This document shows positions 31,513-38,911 of a DNA stretch of 40,184 nucleotides, one piece after another (within the stretch, counting starts at the first letter, position 1; the number at the start of each line of letters is the position of its first letter). The translations under genes and the position numbers were made by a program. This DNA comes from a virus: positions 1 to 40,184 of the IMG/VR virus record IMGVR_UViG_3300009695_000013. One strand, given 5' to 3'. The notes under the pieces are model-generated. The model saw only the letters and a list, made by a program, of their open reading frames with translations. It did no database searches and was not told the origin of the DNA.

Positions 31513-31716
31513 CTATGGTTCGATTATTTCAATCTCAACACCCAATGCTTTCGCTATTTCGCACAACGTTTTCAGATTCGGCTGATACTTCACTGAAAAT
31601 ACACGGGCAATGTTTGATTGCTTCATACCGGTGAGTTCTGCAAGCTTATAGGTAGTAATACCCTTTTCTTTTGCAATTAACTTCAGTTTCGCAATTATCT
31701 CTTCTGAATTAGTCAT
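31513..31716 (-). CDS. XRE-family regulator of the cargo operon
   Basis: A 67-aa protein that is just an HTH domain (KLIAKEKGITTYKLAELTGM, KQSNIARVFSVKYQPNLKTL). It is the last gene of a four-gene operon, 4 bp after the 171-aa gene. Stand-alone XRE domains of this size often autoregulate toxin-antitoxin or defence operons. The palindromes over the operon promoter (33458-33514) are its likely targets. Confidence 0.75.
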   Translation of the reverse strand: MTNSEEIIAKLKLIAKEKGITTYKLAELTGMKQSNIARVFSVKYQPNLKTLCEIAKALGVEIEIIEP

Positions 31717-31720
31717 ATTG

Positions 31721-32236
31721 CTACTTAAATATTTGTTTCATTTTTCTTTGCTTGATCATCTCTTTTGTTGATACAACCGATAAAATTCCATTTAGTTTTT
31801 GTTCAACTTCTTCCGCCCTCATTTCTGATTGAAGTTCGCAAATGTCACGGATCGAACCTTCCAGCGATGAAGAAACCCCTACCATTCTCATAGCTGCCAG
31901 GTTTCCGGTTGTAGCATCAATTAGAAACATGTTCAGTACATTGCCCTGTTCATTCAACCATTTGTCTGTCTGTTCATCTGTCAGTTTGTGAATGTCCAGA
32001 GACACATCAAAACTGAATCCTTCGCCAAAATCAAAAATTACAAACGGAATGTTGTGTTTCTCAAATAAGCTAATTTCAAAACTTCCTTTCCTAAATCCCT
32101 TCGCTTCTTTGCTTGTGATGCCTGATATGCACACAATAACATCAAAGAACTTTTCATTGATTAATGCTACCGTAATTTCCCCACGATCCAAGTATTTTTC
32201 GTTGGGAAACCTTTGACCAACTTCATATTTTATCAT
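31721..32236 (-). CDS. Unknown cargo protein paired with the XRE regulator
   Basis: A 171-aa alpha/beta protein: strands EITVALINEKFFDVIVCISG and IPFVIFDFGEGFSFDVSLDI, then a helical C-terminus with a basic end (KEMIKQRKMKQIFK). The first 14 bases overlap the end of the 50-aa gene. It is followed at once by a small XRE gene, the layout of a toxin or effector with its regulator. No catalytic motif is recognised. Confidence 0.65.
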   Translation of the reverse strand: MIKYEVGQRFPNEKYLDRGEITVALINEKFFDVIVCISGITSKEAKGFRKGSFEISLFEKHNIPFVIFDFGEGFSFDVSLDIHKLTDEQTDKWLNEQGNVLNMFLIDATTGNLAAMRMVGVSSSLEGSIRDICELQSEMRAEEVEQKLNGILSVVSTKEMIKQRKMKQIFK

Positions 32237-32375
32237 GCCTATCTTTAATTTGTTCTAGTTTTTCTAACAATGAAACTTTTGACGGAGAATCAGGTTGTTC
32301 TTTTGCTTTTTCAATAATTCTTTCGAGCTCTTCTTTCGAAAGCTCAAGCATTTCAGGTAGATACAATGTTTTCAT
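32223..32375 (-). CDS. 50-aa helical protein, middle of the cargo operon
   Basis: An ORF read from the gap: it begins MKTLYLPEMLELSKEELERI and ends in a charged helix. Its ATG overlaps the stop of the 341-aa gene (ATGA at 32375-32372), and its end overlaps the next start by 14 bp. The double coupling makes it a real gene. A short amphipathic protein here could be an antitoxin-like or adaptor subunit. Confidence 0.7.
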   Translation of the reverse strand: MKTLYLPEMLELSKEELERIIEKAKEQPDSPSKVSLLEKLEQIKDRHDKI

Positions 32376-33397
32376 AATCTTACTCCAGTTAGGTTTCTTG
32401 TTTCACGCATTGCAACATGTGCAGCTTCCAACTCCTCAAACGAAACAGGGATTGAAGGCTCATTATACCTATTCCATATCCATCCGCTTTGAGTAGGGTT
32501 CGCTGTTCTATACTGTTCTTTCTTGTCCTCAGTATCGAATGAGTAATTGTTATTTACAATGAAGGCTTCAACATCCATCAGCATTCCACCACCTTCAATG
32601 AAGGTAGGATTAAGAACATATCCAAAATCAAAAATATTACGGGCTTTAAATTTATATGATTTACCCGACTTCATAGTGATTGTTATATCCTGTTCGTAAT
32701 CATCCCCATCAGAGCCAGGCGAAGTTCTTACCTTTGATTTTTCAACATTAGCAACATTTTTATACAACTCAGCCTTCTTATCGTCCTCTACTTTTTTAGA
32801 GATCTCTATTCTGTGATTGATTCTGATTTGTTCCGCTTCCTTGATATCAAGATTCTTTCTGATATTTTCTACCACATCTGCATACGAAATTGTATAGAAG
32901 TCCCAGCTATTATAATCATCGTAATCTGATGACGTTGGGGTAAAATCACGATGATTCAATTCATTGAGATTTGAAAGAACCGAATGAAACTGAATAAGAT
33001 AATGAGGAATTTCAGAATTAAGTATTGACCATTTATCAAATGAATGATATTTTAATTCTAATGTTCCAGGCAATATAAGATTTTCAGCTTCTTCTTTCCA
33101 GATTTCTGCCTGTTTTAATTTGAGTTCTTCAATAACCGGTTTCCAATCCTGGTTTAATTTGACATGAATATCTTCTTTTCTTTGAACCAACTGGGGAAAA
33201 TTTTCTTTCAGGAACAAAGAATTTGAACTGAATAAGATCGTTGGGATATACACTCCTTTTTCTTTTGCTTTGCTCAACTCGCAAGGATATTCTTTTCCGT
33301 TGAAAGTTGCTTTTTCCTGAATACGATAATTTGGTTTAATTTCGATTGAAATTGGAATTTCAATACCCGACTGTGTAATTGCTATTAATGCTTTCAT
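32372..33397 (-). CDS. Unknown 341-aa cargo protein
   Basis: The first and largest gene of the operon. It has a beta-rich start (KALIAITQSGIEIPISIEIK), a charged coiled-coil middle (about 90-115 and 185-220), an acidic stretch SPGSDGDDYEQD, and a beta-rich end. There is no signal peptide or membrane segment, and no known motif is visible. A promoter and two palindromes lie just upstream. It does not look structural; a defence, exclusion or conversion function is possible. Confidence 0.65.
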   Translation of the reverse strand: MKALIAITQSGIEIPISIEIKPNYRIQEKATFNGKEYPCELSKAKEKGVYIPTILFSSNSLFLKENFPQLVQRKEDIHVKLNQDWKPVIEELKLKQAEIWKEEAENLILPGTLELKYHSFDKWSILNSEIPHYLIQFHSVLSNLNELNHRDFTPTSSDYDDYNSWDFYTISYADVVENIRKNLDIKEAEQIRINHRIEISKKVEDDKKAELYKNVANVEKSKVRTSPGSDGDDYEQDITITMKSGKSYKFKARNIFDFGYVLNPTFIEGGGMLMDVEAFIVNNNYSFDTEDKKEQYRTANPTQSGWIWNRYNEPSIPVSFEELEAAHVAMRETRNLTGVRL

Positions 33398-33450
33398 CTT
33401 GTTTTACCGCATTGTGACTGTTGCCGCCAGCTTTAATTGTTTTGTGTGCT

Positions 33451-33514
33451 CAAAGTTAATATCTTTATTGATATTAAATGCAGTTTTTACAATTTATTTT
33501 ATCTTTTTTGATAT
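33451..33514 (-). promoter_or_regulatory. Promoter and paired palindromic operators of the cargo operon
   Basis: On minus, 33451-33458 reads TAACTTTG, a match to TAnnTTTG, about 54 bp before the ATG of the 341-aa gene. Overlapping it is AATATC-N6-GATATT (33458-33475); a second TATC-N6-GATA palindrome is at 33500-33513, with centres exactly 40 bp apart (about four helical turns). This arrangement suggests cooperative autorepression, probably by the XRE protein of the operon. Confidence 0.5.
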
Positions 33515-33576
33515 TATTTTTAATTAAAGTACAAAATAGATATTTGCTACCAAATTGCTCAAAGGTCAGAAACAAA

Positions 33577-33606
33577 AAAACCCGCTGATTGAGCGGGTTT
33601 TTTTTG
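33577..33606. terminator. Bidirectional terminator
   Basis: CCCGCT (33581-33586) pairs with AGCGGG (33592-33597) in a 5-nt-loop hairpin, with an A-run before it and a T-run after it. It ends the 208-aa gene (stop at 33628) on minus and could also stop plus-strand transcripts. Confidence 0.8.
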
Positions 33607-33627
33607 TTTGGTAAAGTTGTGTTAATT

Positions 33628-34254
33628 CTAAAACTTATATTTTATCCCTACACCATCAGGACCAACGTACATTTTTTTCATCCATTTATAACTATCTATA
33701 ATTAAGAAAGAGCCAATCAAACCCAACCCGGCACCAACAACTACGGGTATCTTTGGCTTTTCAGTAAATGCACCTCCGGTAGTAACAATTGCGCCAATTA
33801 AAGAAAACACATAACTAGTCATTACTTGCTTATTATACCTCCCTGCACAATACCTGATGTGGTCAATCTCATACTTGTATTTGTCATCAATCATTTGCAA
33901 AGTGTTAATTTTTACCGTTTCAGTATTCAAAAGTGAATCATTGATCTGTTTTGAAATTGGCTTTATGGTTAGTGGGTTATTGAGTCTAAAAATTTTTAAT
34001 TCCTTCAATTGTTTATTTTCGCATTTTACATTGAACCGACCAACATAGCCATGACCATCCTCATATTGAATAATATAATACTTCTTTGTAGCATCTTCAA
34101 TGATCACCGATGTCCAAATAGGCAAATTGCCAATGTATTTTTCATTTTGATTTGAATAAACCGGTGTATCAAAGTAGGTTTTGCCCACAATGTGATCAAC
34201 TTGGGCAATAGTAAAGAGAGGTAATATTAAGAACATGATTAATAATTTTTTCAT
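33628..34254 (-). CDS. Exported SH3-like membrane protein, moron candidate
   Basis: A 208-aa protein with a signal peptide (MKKLLIMFLILPLFTIAQ), an SH3-like bacterial domain (about 22-78: KTYFDTPVYSNQNEKYIG, then YYIIQYEDGHGYVGRF), a helical linker and two hydrophobic segments near 148-188. The last residues, GIKYKF, are typical of Bacteroidota envelope proteins. It has its own promoter and is flanked by terminators. It may act in the lysogen envelope, for example in exclusion; this is inference. Confidence 0.7.
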   Translation of the reverse strand: MKKLLIMFLILPLFTIAQVDHIVGKTYFDTPVYSNQNEKYIGNLPIWTSVIIEDATKKYYIIQYEDGHGYVGRFNVKCENKQLKELKIFRLNNPLTIKPISKQINDSLLNTETVKINTLQMIDDKYKYEIDHIRYCAGRYNKQVMTSYVFSLIGAIVTTGGAFTEKPKIPVVVGAGLGLIGSFLIIDSYKWMKKMYVGPDGVGIKYKF

Positions 34255-34279
34255 TGTATTGATTTTTGGTTTATCCGGG

Positions 34280-34308
34280 CAAGATACATAATTTTAATTG
34301 AAAACAAA
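34280..34308 (-). promoter_or_regulatory. Promoter of the SH3-like moron
   Basis: On minus, TTTG (34308-34305) and TATCTTG (34286-34280) are 18 bp apart, close to the Bacteroidota pattern TTTG-N19-21-TAnnTTTG. The -7 box is 26 bp before the ATG at 34254. Confidence 0.5.
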
Positions 34309-34310
34309 AG

Positions 34311-34330
34311 AACCCGCTTATACAGTGGGT
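34311..34330 (-). terminator. Hairpin upstream of the SH3-like gene
   Basis: AACCCGCT (34311-34318) pairs with AGTGGGTT (34324-34331, one G-T pair). On minus it is followed by CTTTTGTTTT. It likely stops read-through into the SH3-like gene. Confidence 0.5.
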
Positions 34331-34331
34331 T

Positions 34332-34863
34332 TATTGATTTAGTACAGGCCTCCCACTGCCCTACTACCAGGCGCTCGATACAATAAGATCTGTATCTGTA
34401 CTGTAAAAGTATTAAAACCGTCATCTTAGTACTTATATAGTACTGTTTTTTATCTTATTATTAGGAGCGTTCAGTGGGCGTCCTATGGTCTGAACCCAAG
34501 AGTTCATGCAGTTTTGATTGATGATTTTGTTTAACAATGCACACCAAAGCAGGTTAAAAAACACGTAATCACCGATAAAAAACCATCTAATTATTATGGT
34601 CACCCCCTGCCATATTACGTGAAATCCCAACCCTGTGATCACCATTTTCGAGCAGGGCGGCGCGGGGTCATCCGTGTGATAAAAGGGAATGAATCCGCAA
34701 AATTATGTATTTTAGGGCTGAAAATCAGGGTTTTGATTATGGATAGATGCGAAAGCGCTGATAGTCGGAAAAGGTGCAGAATACGGAAAATGAAAAGGTT
34801 GATTTTTTACAATTCAATTTAGCCAAAACCCCTACCAGTATTGAACCTTATAAGAAAAAACAG
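34332..34863. other. Long intergenic region without a supported gene
   Basis: About 530 bp between the TerL terminator and the SH3-like gene. The only structures I see are AGTACT-TATAT-AGTACT (34428-34444) followed on plus by GTTTTTT, and GC-rich patches near 34650-34680. Short ORFs occur on both strands but none has a recognisable product. It may be remnant DNA from gene loss or carry a small RNA. Confidence 0.5.
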
Positions 34864-34907
34864 GTACATAAAAAAGGCGAGCAGATCTGCTCGCCTTTTT
34901 TATGTAC
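34864..34907. terminator. 44-bp perfect palindrome, terminator of terminase operon
   Basis: Bases 34864-34907 are a perfect palindrome centred on AGATCT, with GC-rich arms flanked by A6 and T6. It starts one base after the TerL stop codon (34908-34910). On either strand it forms a strong hairpin with a U-tract. Confidence 0.85.
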
Positions 34908-36527
34908 TTATTTCTTTCCCAACATTCCGGTTCCAATTCCAGCGGAGAAAATAACCTGAGGATAGAGAACGAGGCCGAGGAATAGCGTATCGAAGGCATC
35001 AGTGCCATCTGTGCGGAACTGGAGTAAATCTTCCTCAGTTTCGGCCAGCTTCTCTCCTGACTTATCTTTCTGCCATCCACGAGGGCCTATCTTGACGCCT
35101 GTTTGCTGAAGTGCCAAGATCAGGGCTTCATTGTTGGATGAGTTGATTTGCGGATAGAGGTACTTCTGACCTTTCAATGCCTGGTCAATGATCAGGTACT
35201 TTTCAGAATGGCGCAATGGGTTGCCAATGTGTACGCGGTGAACGGTCCAGCGGTTCTTGGTGAACTGGGAGCAGATGACAGAGGCAAAGTCTTCATCATT
35301 GACGGCATAGTTGGAACCCAGGGCTGTGTTGTCGAAGTAATAAACCACATCTTTTGTGCGGTGATGACGGTAATAGTTACAGAAATCATCGACTACCTCA
35401 CGCAATTTGCGCTCATACTTGACGTAAAATGATTTGAGCACCTTCGCCTTTAGTCCATCGGGTTGGCCAACTACCAGCCAGTTGATATCAGCATTGTAAT
35501 CGAAGGCCACATACAGCGGTTTATCCAGGTCAACATCACCATCCTGCTTGCAATCCTGCTGAGCTGCTTTCTCAAGGTCGTAATCAAGGTTGAGCAGGTA
35601 GGAATTGTTGAAGGCGGTGTAATAGTGCTCATCTTTAAGGCTGGGATAGAAGCCGTTTTTGAGTTTGCCGGGTCTGATGCATAGAATAGAAGTTTGAAAT
35701 ACCAGGGGTGGAAGATCCCGCTTCATCTGGGCAATGTATTTCTTTCCCAGAAGTTCAATATTTTCAATGGATGAACACTCGCGATAATAAACGGCAACGC
35801 TACGGAATTGGGCCAGACGTGTCTTGTATTCTACAATCAGCTTTTGAGTATAGGTATTTTGAGGTAATTGATTCAGTCTCCAAACTTCCTTCACCATAAA
35901 CTGAATCATGTTGATCAGTTCGGGATCCATCTTATCACGGTAAGAAAGGAACCAGGATCCTTTCTTGGTCGTTGGCATGTCGGACATCCAGAGCATGGAA
36001 TTCAACCAGGGGCAATTGGCCCACGGTCCTTTAAAACCACCATTGGCCGGAAGGCTTTCGTCTTTCAGTTTATCGAAGTTAAGAAACTTGGCTTCATCAC
36101 CAAACAGGTACTGAAGGGTAAGCGAGTTGGAAGATCCGGGAACGTCCTGAGAGATGAGATACTGAACAGAACCGTTGTACCAGGATATCACATGATCAAA
36201 CGATGCCGGTTCGTCGATAGGCGATTTAAAGCCCATCGACTTATCCGGGCGTTTATTGATGACGTAATGAACATCGCGCTTGAATCCCATATCCCTCCAG
36301 CTGGAAAGTACTCCCGGCAAAGTTCGGGTTAATGCCTGCTGAAAAGTTGATGCAATAATGCCACCGGCACTTCGGGGCATGTATTGCAAATTACGGAGCA
36401 ACCAAGGGCCGGCAATGCGTGATTTTCCAATACGACGACCTCCAACAAATGAACTGGTGTGAGCTGCTGTATATCGGAACTCAAGCTGGGGATCATTGAA
36501 ATATACTTTTTTGGTTTCAATCGTCAT
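34908..36527 (-). CDS. terL: Terminase large subunit
   Basis: A 539-aa protein. Walker A is GGRRIGKS (29-36), Walker B YLFGDE (near 140-146) and the C-terminal nuclease carries YVAFDYNADIN (near 338), YYFDNTALG (near 394) and DGTDAFDT (near 512) acidic clusters of the RNase-H-like fold. It drives DNA into the prohead and cuts it. It overlaps the TerS stop by 11 bp and is followed at once by a strong terminator. Full length for the family. Confidence 0.92.
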   Translation of the reverse strand: MTIETKKVYFNDPQLEFRYTAAHTSSFVGGRRIGKSRIAGPWLLRNLQYMPRSAGGIIASTFQQALTRTLPGVLSSWRDMGFKRDVHYVINKRPDKSMGFKSPIDEPASFDHVISWYNGSVQYLISQDVPGSSNSLTLQYLFGDEAKFLNFDKLKDESLPANGGFKGPWANCPWLNSMLWMSDMPTTKKGSWFLSYRDKMDPELINMIQFMVKEVWRLNQLPQNTYTQKLIVEYKTRLAQFRSVAVYYRECSSIENIELLGKKYIAQMKRDLPPLVFQTSILCIRPGKLKNGFYPSLKDEHYYTAFNNSYLLNLDYDLEKAAQQDCKQDGDVDLDKPLYVAFDYNADINWLVVGQPDGLKAKVLKSFYVKYERKLREVVDDFCNYYRHHRTKDVVYYFDNTALGSNYAVNDEDFASVICSQFTKNRWTVHRVHIGNPLRHSEKYLIIDQALKGQKYLYPQINSSNNEALILALQQTGVKIGPRGWQKDKSGEKLAETEEDLLQFRTDGTDAFDTLFLGLVLYPQVIFSAGIGTGMLGKK

Positions 36528-37095
36528 TTTTACTCAGGTCTTCATATTCAACATACTCCAATTCAATATCGTCCTTGTATTTTTCATACATCTTGCGGAT
36601 CTCTTCCTCTTTGTTGGCAAGCGGTTTTATTTTCAGAACCGTAGGATCTGATGTTGGCTCGATGGAAATAGGAATGATCTCATCCCAGGGGATTTCGAGG
36701 GCGTCTTCTTTGTCGAGCCGGTTGTATTTTCCGAGTAACCCGGCAGCTGCTATGCGTTCCTTGAGATATTTCTTTTTCTTGGCATCGGTGATGGCTCCCT
36801 TCAGGGTTTCATTGACCAGATAACGGATCCATTCCTTGCCGGCATTGCGGACATTTCCAAGTAAGATCCTGATGTTACCGATATCGCGGTAAGCCTGGCT
36901 TTCTGATATTTTAAATTCTTTTACCAAAAAATCACGCAGCTTGATATCAGCTATAAAAGGAGTTTCGAGGGAGAGATGAAAGGCTGCACGGTAGCGCTTG
37001 AGCTGATCAATCTCAACGGGCAACAGGTGATCTGACTCCTTGATATCGGAGAACAGTACATCGCGAAATTTATCAAGATTGCATTTACGGCTCAT
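36517..37095 (-). CDS. terS: Terminase small subunit
   Basis: A 192-aa protein from the ATG at 37095; the frame extends to a TTG at 37113. The middle, DFLVKEFKISESQAYRDIGN (beginning after KLR), is an HTH that would recognise the packaging site. The C-terminus is acidic (KYKDDIELEYVEYEDLSKND) and likely contacts TerL. It overlaps terL by 11 bp, and the inverted iteron array lies about 100 bp upstream. Confidence 0.8.
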   Translation of the reverse strand: MSRKCNLDKFRDVLFSDIKESDHLLPVEIDQLKRYRAAFHLSLETPFIADIKLRDFLVKEFKISESQAYRDIGNIRILLGNVRNAGKEWIRYLVNETLKGAITDAKKKKYLKERIAAAGLLGKYNRLDKEDALEIPWDEIIPISIEPTSDPTVLKIKPLANKEEEIRKMYEKYKDDIELEYVEYEDLSKNDD

Positions 37096-37197
37096 GATGC
37101 TAATTTGCAGCAATAAGATAGGTTAAGGAAGGACAGATACTAATTTTTAAAAGCAGTAATTTTGAGGCAATATCTGACAAACAGTTTCGATCGTTCC

Positions 37198-37335
37198 GTC
37201 AATTACGCCATTTACGCCATTTACGCCAATTACGCCATTGGTGTTTTTTACCAATAGAGTTCAATTTTTTACTATTGAAGGTTAAAAATACTAATTGGCG
37301 TAATTGGCGTAATTGGCGTAATTGGCGTAATTGAC
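37198..37335. repeat. Inverted array of 9-bp iterons, candidate packaging site
   Basis: Left arm: four units of (A/T)ATTACGCC type at 37201-37236 (AATTACGCC, two ATTTACGCC, AATTACGCC). Right arm: four exact GGCGTAATT units at 37297-37332. Flanking GTC (37198-37200) and GAC (37333-37335) are symmetrical. The arms are inverted about 37266, with a 55-bp AT-rich centre that has a smaller inverted repeat (CAATAG/CTATTG). A further exact unit, GGCGTAAAT, lies at 38338-38346. The site is the longest gap in the head operon and lies next to terS. Confidence 0.75.
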
Positions 37336-37403
37336 AGAACTATCCTCAAAACTCCAATACATTTCAAATTCAGTTATAGATAGAATCTTCGGTACATATT
37401 AAA

Positions 37404-37433
37404 AAAAGGCTGAACCTATTGGATCAGCCTTTT
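37404..37433 (-). terminator. Terminator after the 251-aa gene
   Basis: AAAAGGCTGA (37404-37413) pairs perfectly with TCAGCCTTTT (37424-37433); on minus a T-run continues (complement of 37401-37407). It ends the capsid transcript before the iteron array and terS. Confidence 0.8.
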
Positions 37434-37502
37434 CATAAAATTGGTGAGATTGCTTCGTGCCTACCAATGACATGCCGGTCGTGGGGCTGCGGATGCGAAT
37501 GG

Positions 37503-38258
37503 TTAAGCGATTCCAAGTTTTTGCAATGCCTCTAAAGTTGCAGGCTTCACATCCGCTTTGGCTTCGATCAGGAATGCATAGCGAAGTTTGAGTTCAGCGA
37601 TCATCTTTTCGTGTTTTTCGCCTGTTAATTTTTCGATGCCTTTGATTCCACGCGAAAGGTAAGAGCGTGCAGCATTGATTTCCTTGTAGGATTCGGGATC
37701 CTTATCGGGAGCAGATTCAGGGATCTTCCCAGTTTCTAAGAAAAAGTCGATGAGCTTCCAGTTGGCAGAAACTAAGTCATCAAGAGAAACGAGTTCTTTG
37801 CGGATTTCAGCCCTTTCACCATCTTTTTTGGCCAGCTTCATTCTCTCGTGAAGCGCACGCATGAGCTTGTGTTTTTCGCTGTTAAAATCGAACAACAGCT
37901 TCATGGGTTCCGGAAGTTCATCAGGATTGATTTTACCCGATATCAGGTCTGTCTTTTTTTCATGATGCAGAATCAATCCTTCGGAAGCAGCTAAATACTG
38001 AGCATGTTCCTGGGCAACGATCACTGTTTTGATTGGCATCACCGGTGCATCGATGATCACACCGCGATCGAGTATCTTTTGCAGTTCGTATTCCAGCTTG
38101 CTAGCCATGGCTGCACCTTTACGGGCAAATTGCAAAGCCATGGCCCTGTTGTGGGAGAAACGCACGAAAAGCAGATACCCAGCATTGAAATCCTTACCTG
38201 ATTCCAACCAGGCTTTAATTTCTTTCGCGTATTGTTCTGTATTATTTAAATCGTTCAT
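37503..38258 (-). CDS. Unknown helical protein between tail tube and terminase
   Basis: A 251-aa, almost entirely helical protein: AKEIKAWLESGKDFNAGYLL at the start, then charged helices (KLMRALHERMKLAKKDGERA, RKELVSLDDLVSANWKLIDF). I do not recognise it. It is flanked by terminators and precedes terS. It might be an assembly or packaging accessory factor; evidence is positional. Confidence 0.6.
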   Translation of the reverse strand: MNDLNNTEQYAKEIKAWLESGKDFNAGYLLFVRFSHNRAMALQFARKGAAMASKLEYELQKILDRGVIIDAPVMPIKTVIVAQEHAQYLAASEGLILHHEKKTDLISGKINPDELPEPMKLLFDFNSEKHKLMRALHERMKLAKKDGERAEIRKELVSLDDLVSANWKLIDFFLETGKIPESAPDKDPESYKEINAARSYLSRGIKGIEKLTGEKHEKMIAELKLRYAFLIEAKADVKPATLEALQKLGIA

Positions 38259-38274
38259 ATTTCTGATTATTTAA

Positions 38275-38307
38275 AAACCCCGATCCGGATGAACCGAACC
38301 GGGGTTT
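38275..38307 (-). terminator. Terminator after the 193-aa gene
   Basis: AAACCCCG (38275-38282) pairs with CGGGGTTT (38300-38307), 17-nt loop; on minus TTAAATAATC follows the paired U-run. It probably lowers expression of the 251-aa gene relative to capsid. Confidence 0.65.
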
Positions 38308-38327
38308 ATTGTAATTAAAATGAAATT

Positions 38328-38909
38328 TTACACAATTGGCGTAAATACACCGGTTGTACAGTCGAGAGAACCGTTAGAAAGAAGGATAACTCCATCGTAG
38401 TTTGGAAGCGGAGTAAAGCAAGGTACTTCAACTTCAATAGTCAAACCTTTCGCGCTCCCAGGTTCGCCACCAGATGTGCCCGAAATCTTCACTTCGCTGT
38501 CGTAATCAATGTCGCCCAATACTACGTAACGTTTTTCGCTGGAGTGTGGCAATTTAGCGATATAAATCATGCTCGAATTCAACGTAACCTTTGCGTGACT
38601 CCTAGCAGCATCGCTGATGTCAGGAAAACTGAATTTTCCTTTGTTCAGAAATACCTTGCATTCTTTTTCGCCGGTTGGTTCGAAGTTTACTTCACCTTTA
38701 CCTTGCGTAGAATGTAGCCTAAACCAGGTTTTTGTAGGAAATAGTCCAAAATCGCCTGCCAACAGCACGTTGGCCAATGGCGTAGCAGGACCAGCTACAA
38801 CCACCGGAAATGTTTTGATATCCGATTTAGGGATATAAAACAATTCGGTTGCTATACCCGACGGGTTTGCTTGCCCGTCGGCCCATGTCATGTCAGTAAA
38901 TAGTCCCAT
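38328..38909 (-). CDS. Probable major tail tube protein
   Basis: A 193-aa beta-rich protein just 2 bp after the capsid gene, so probably made in large amounts. It has beta strands typical of tube proteins, and GTSGGEPGSAKGLTIEVEVP near 150 resembles the conserved loop-strand in such proteins. A head decoration protein is the alternative. A single extra copy of the packaging-like 9-mer falls over its stop codon. Confidence 0.5.
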   Translation of the reverse strand: MGLFTDMTWADGQANPSGIATELFYIPKSDIKTFPVVVAGPATPLANVLLAGDFGLFPTKTWFRLHSTQGKGEVNFEPTGEKECKVFLNKGKFSFPDISDAARSHAKVTLNSSMIYIAKLPHSSEKRYVVLGDIDYDSEVKISGTSGGEPGSAKGLTIEVEVPCFTPLPNYDGVILLSNGSLDCTTGVFTPIV

Positions 38910-38911
38910 AA

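Noticed and set aside
34433-34645. Minus-strand ORF of 70 aa in the cargo gap
   Set aside because: Composition looks random, with no motif, no overlap with neighbours and a hairpin over its end.
35868-36332. 154-aa plus-strand ORF
   Set aside because: Antisense to the conserved terminase large subunit; no motif of its own.
37198-37335. CRISPR array
   Set aside because: The units are 9 bp with no spacers and are arranged as an inverted repeat; no cas gene is present anywhere.
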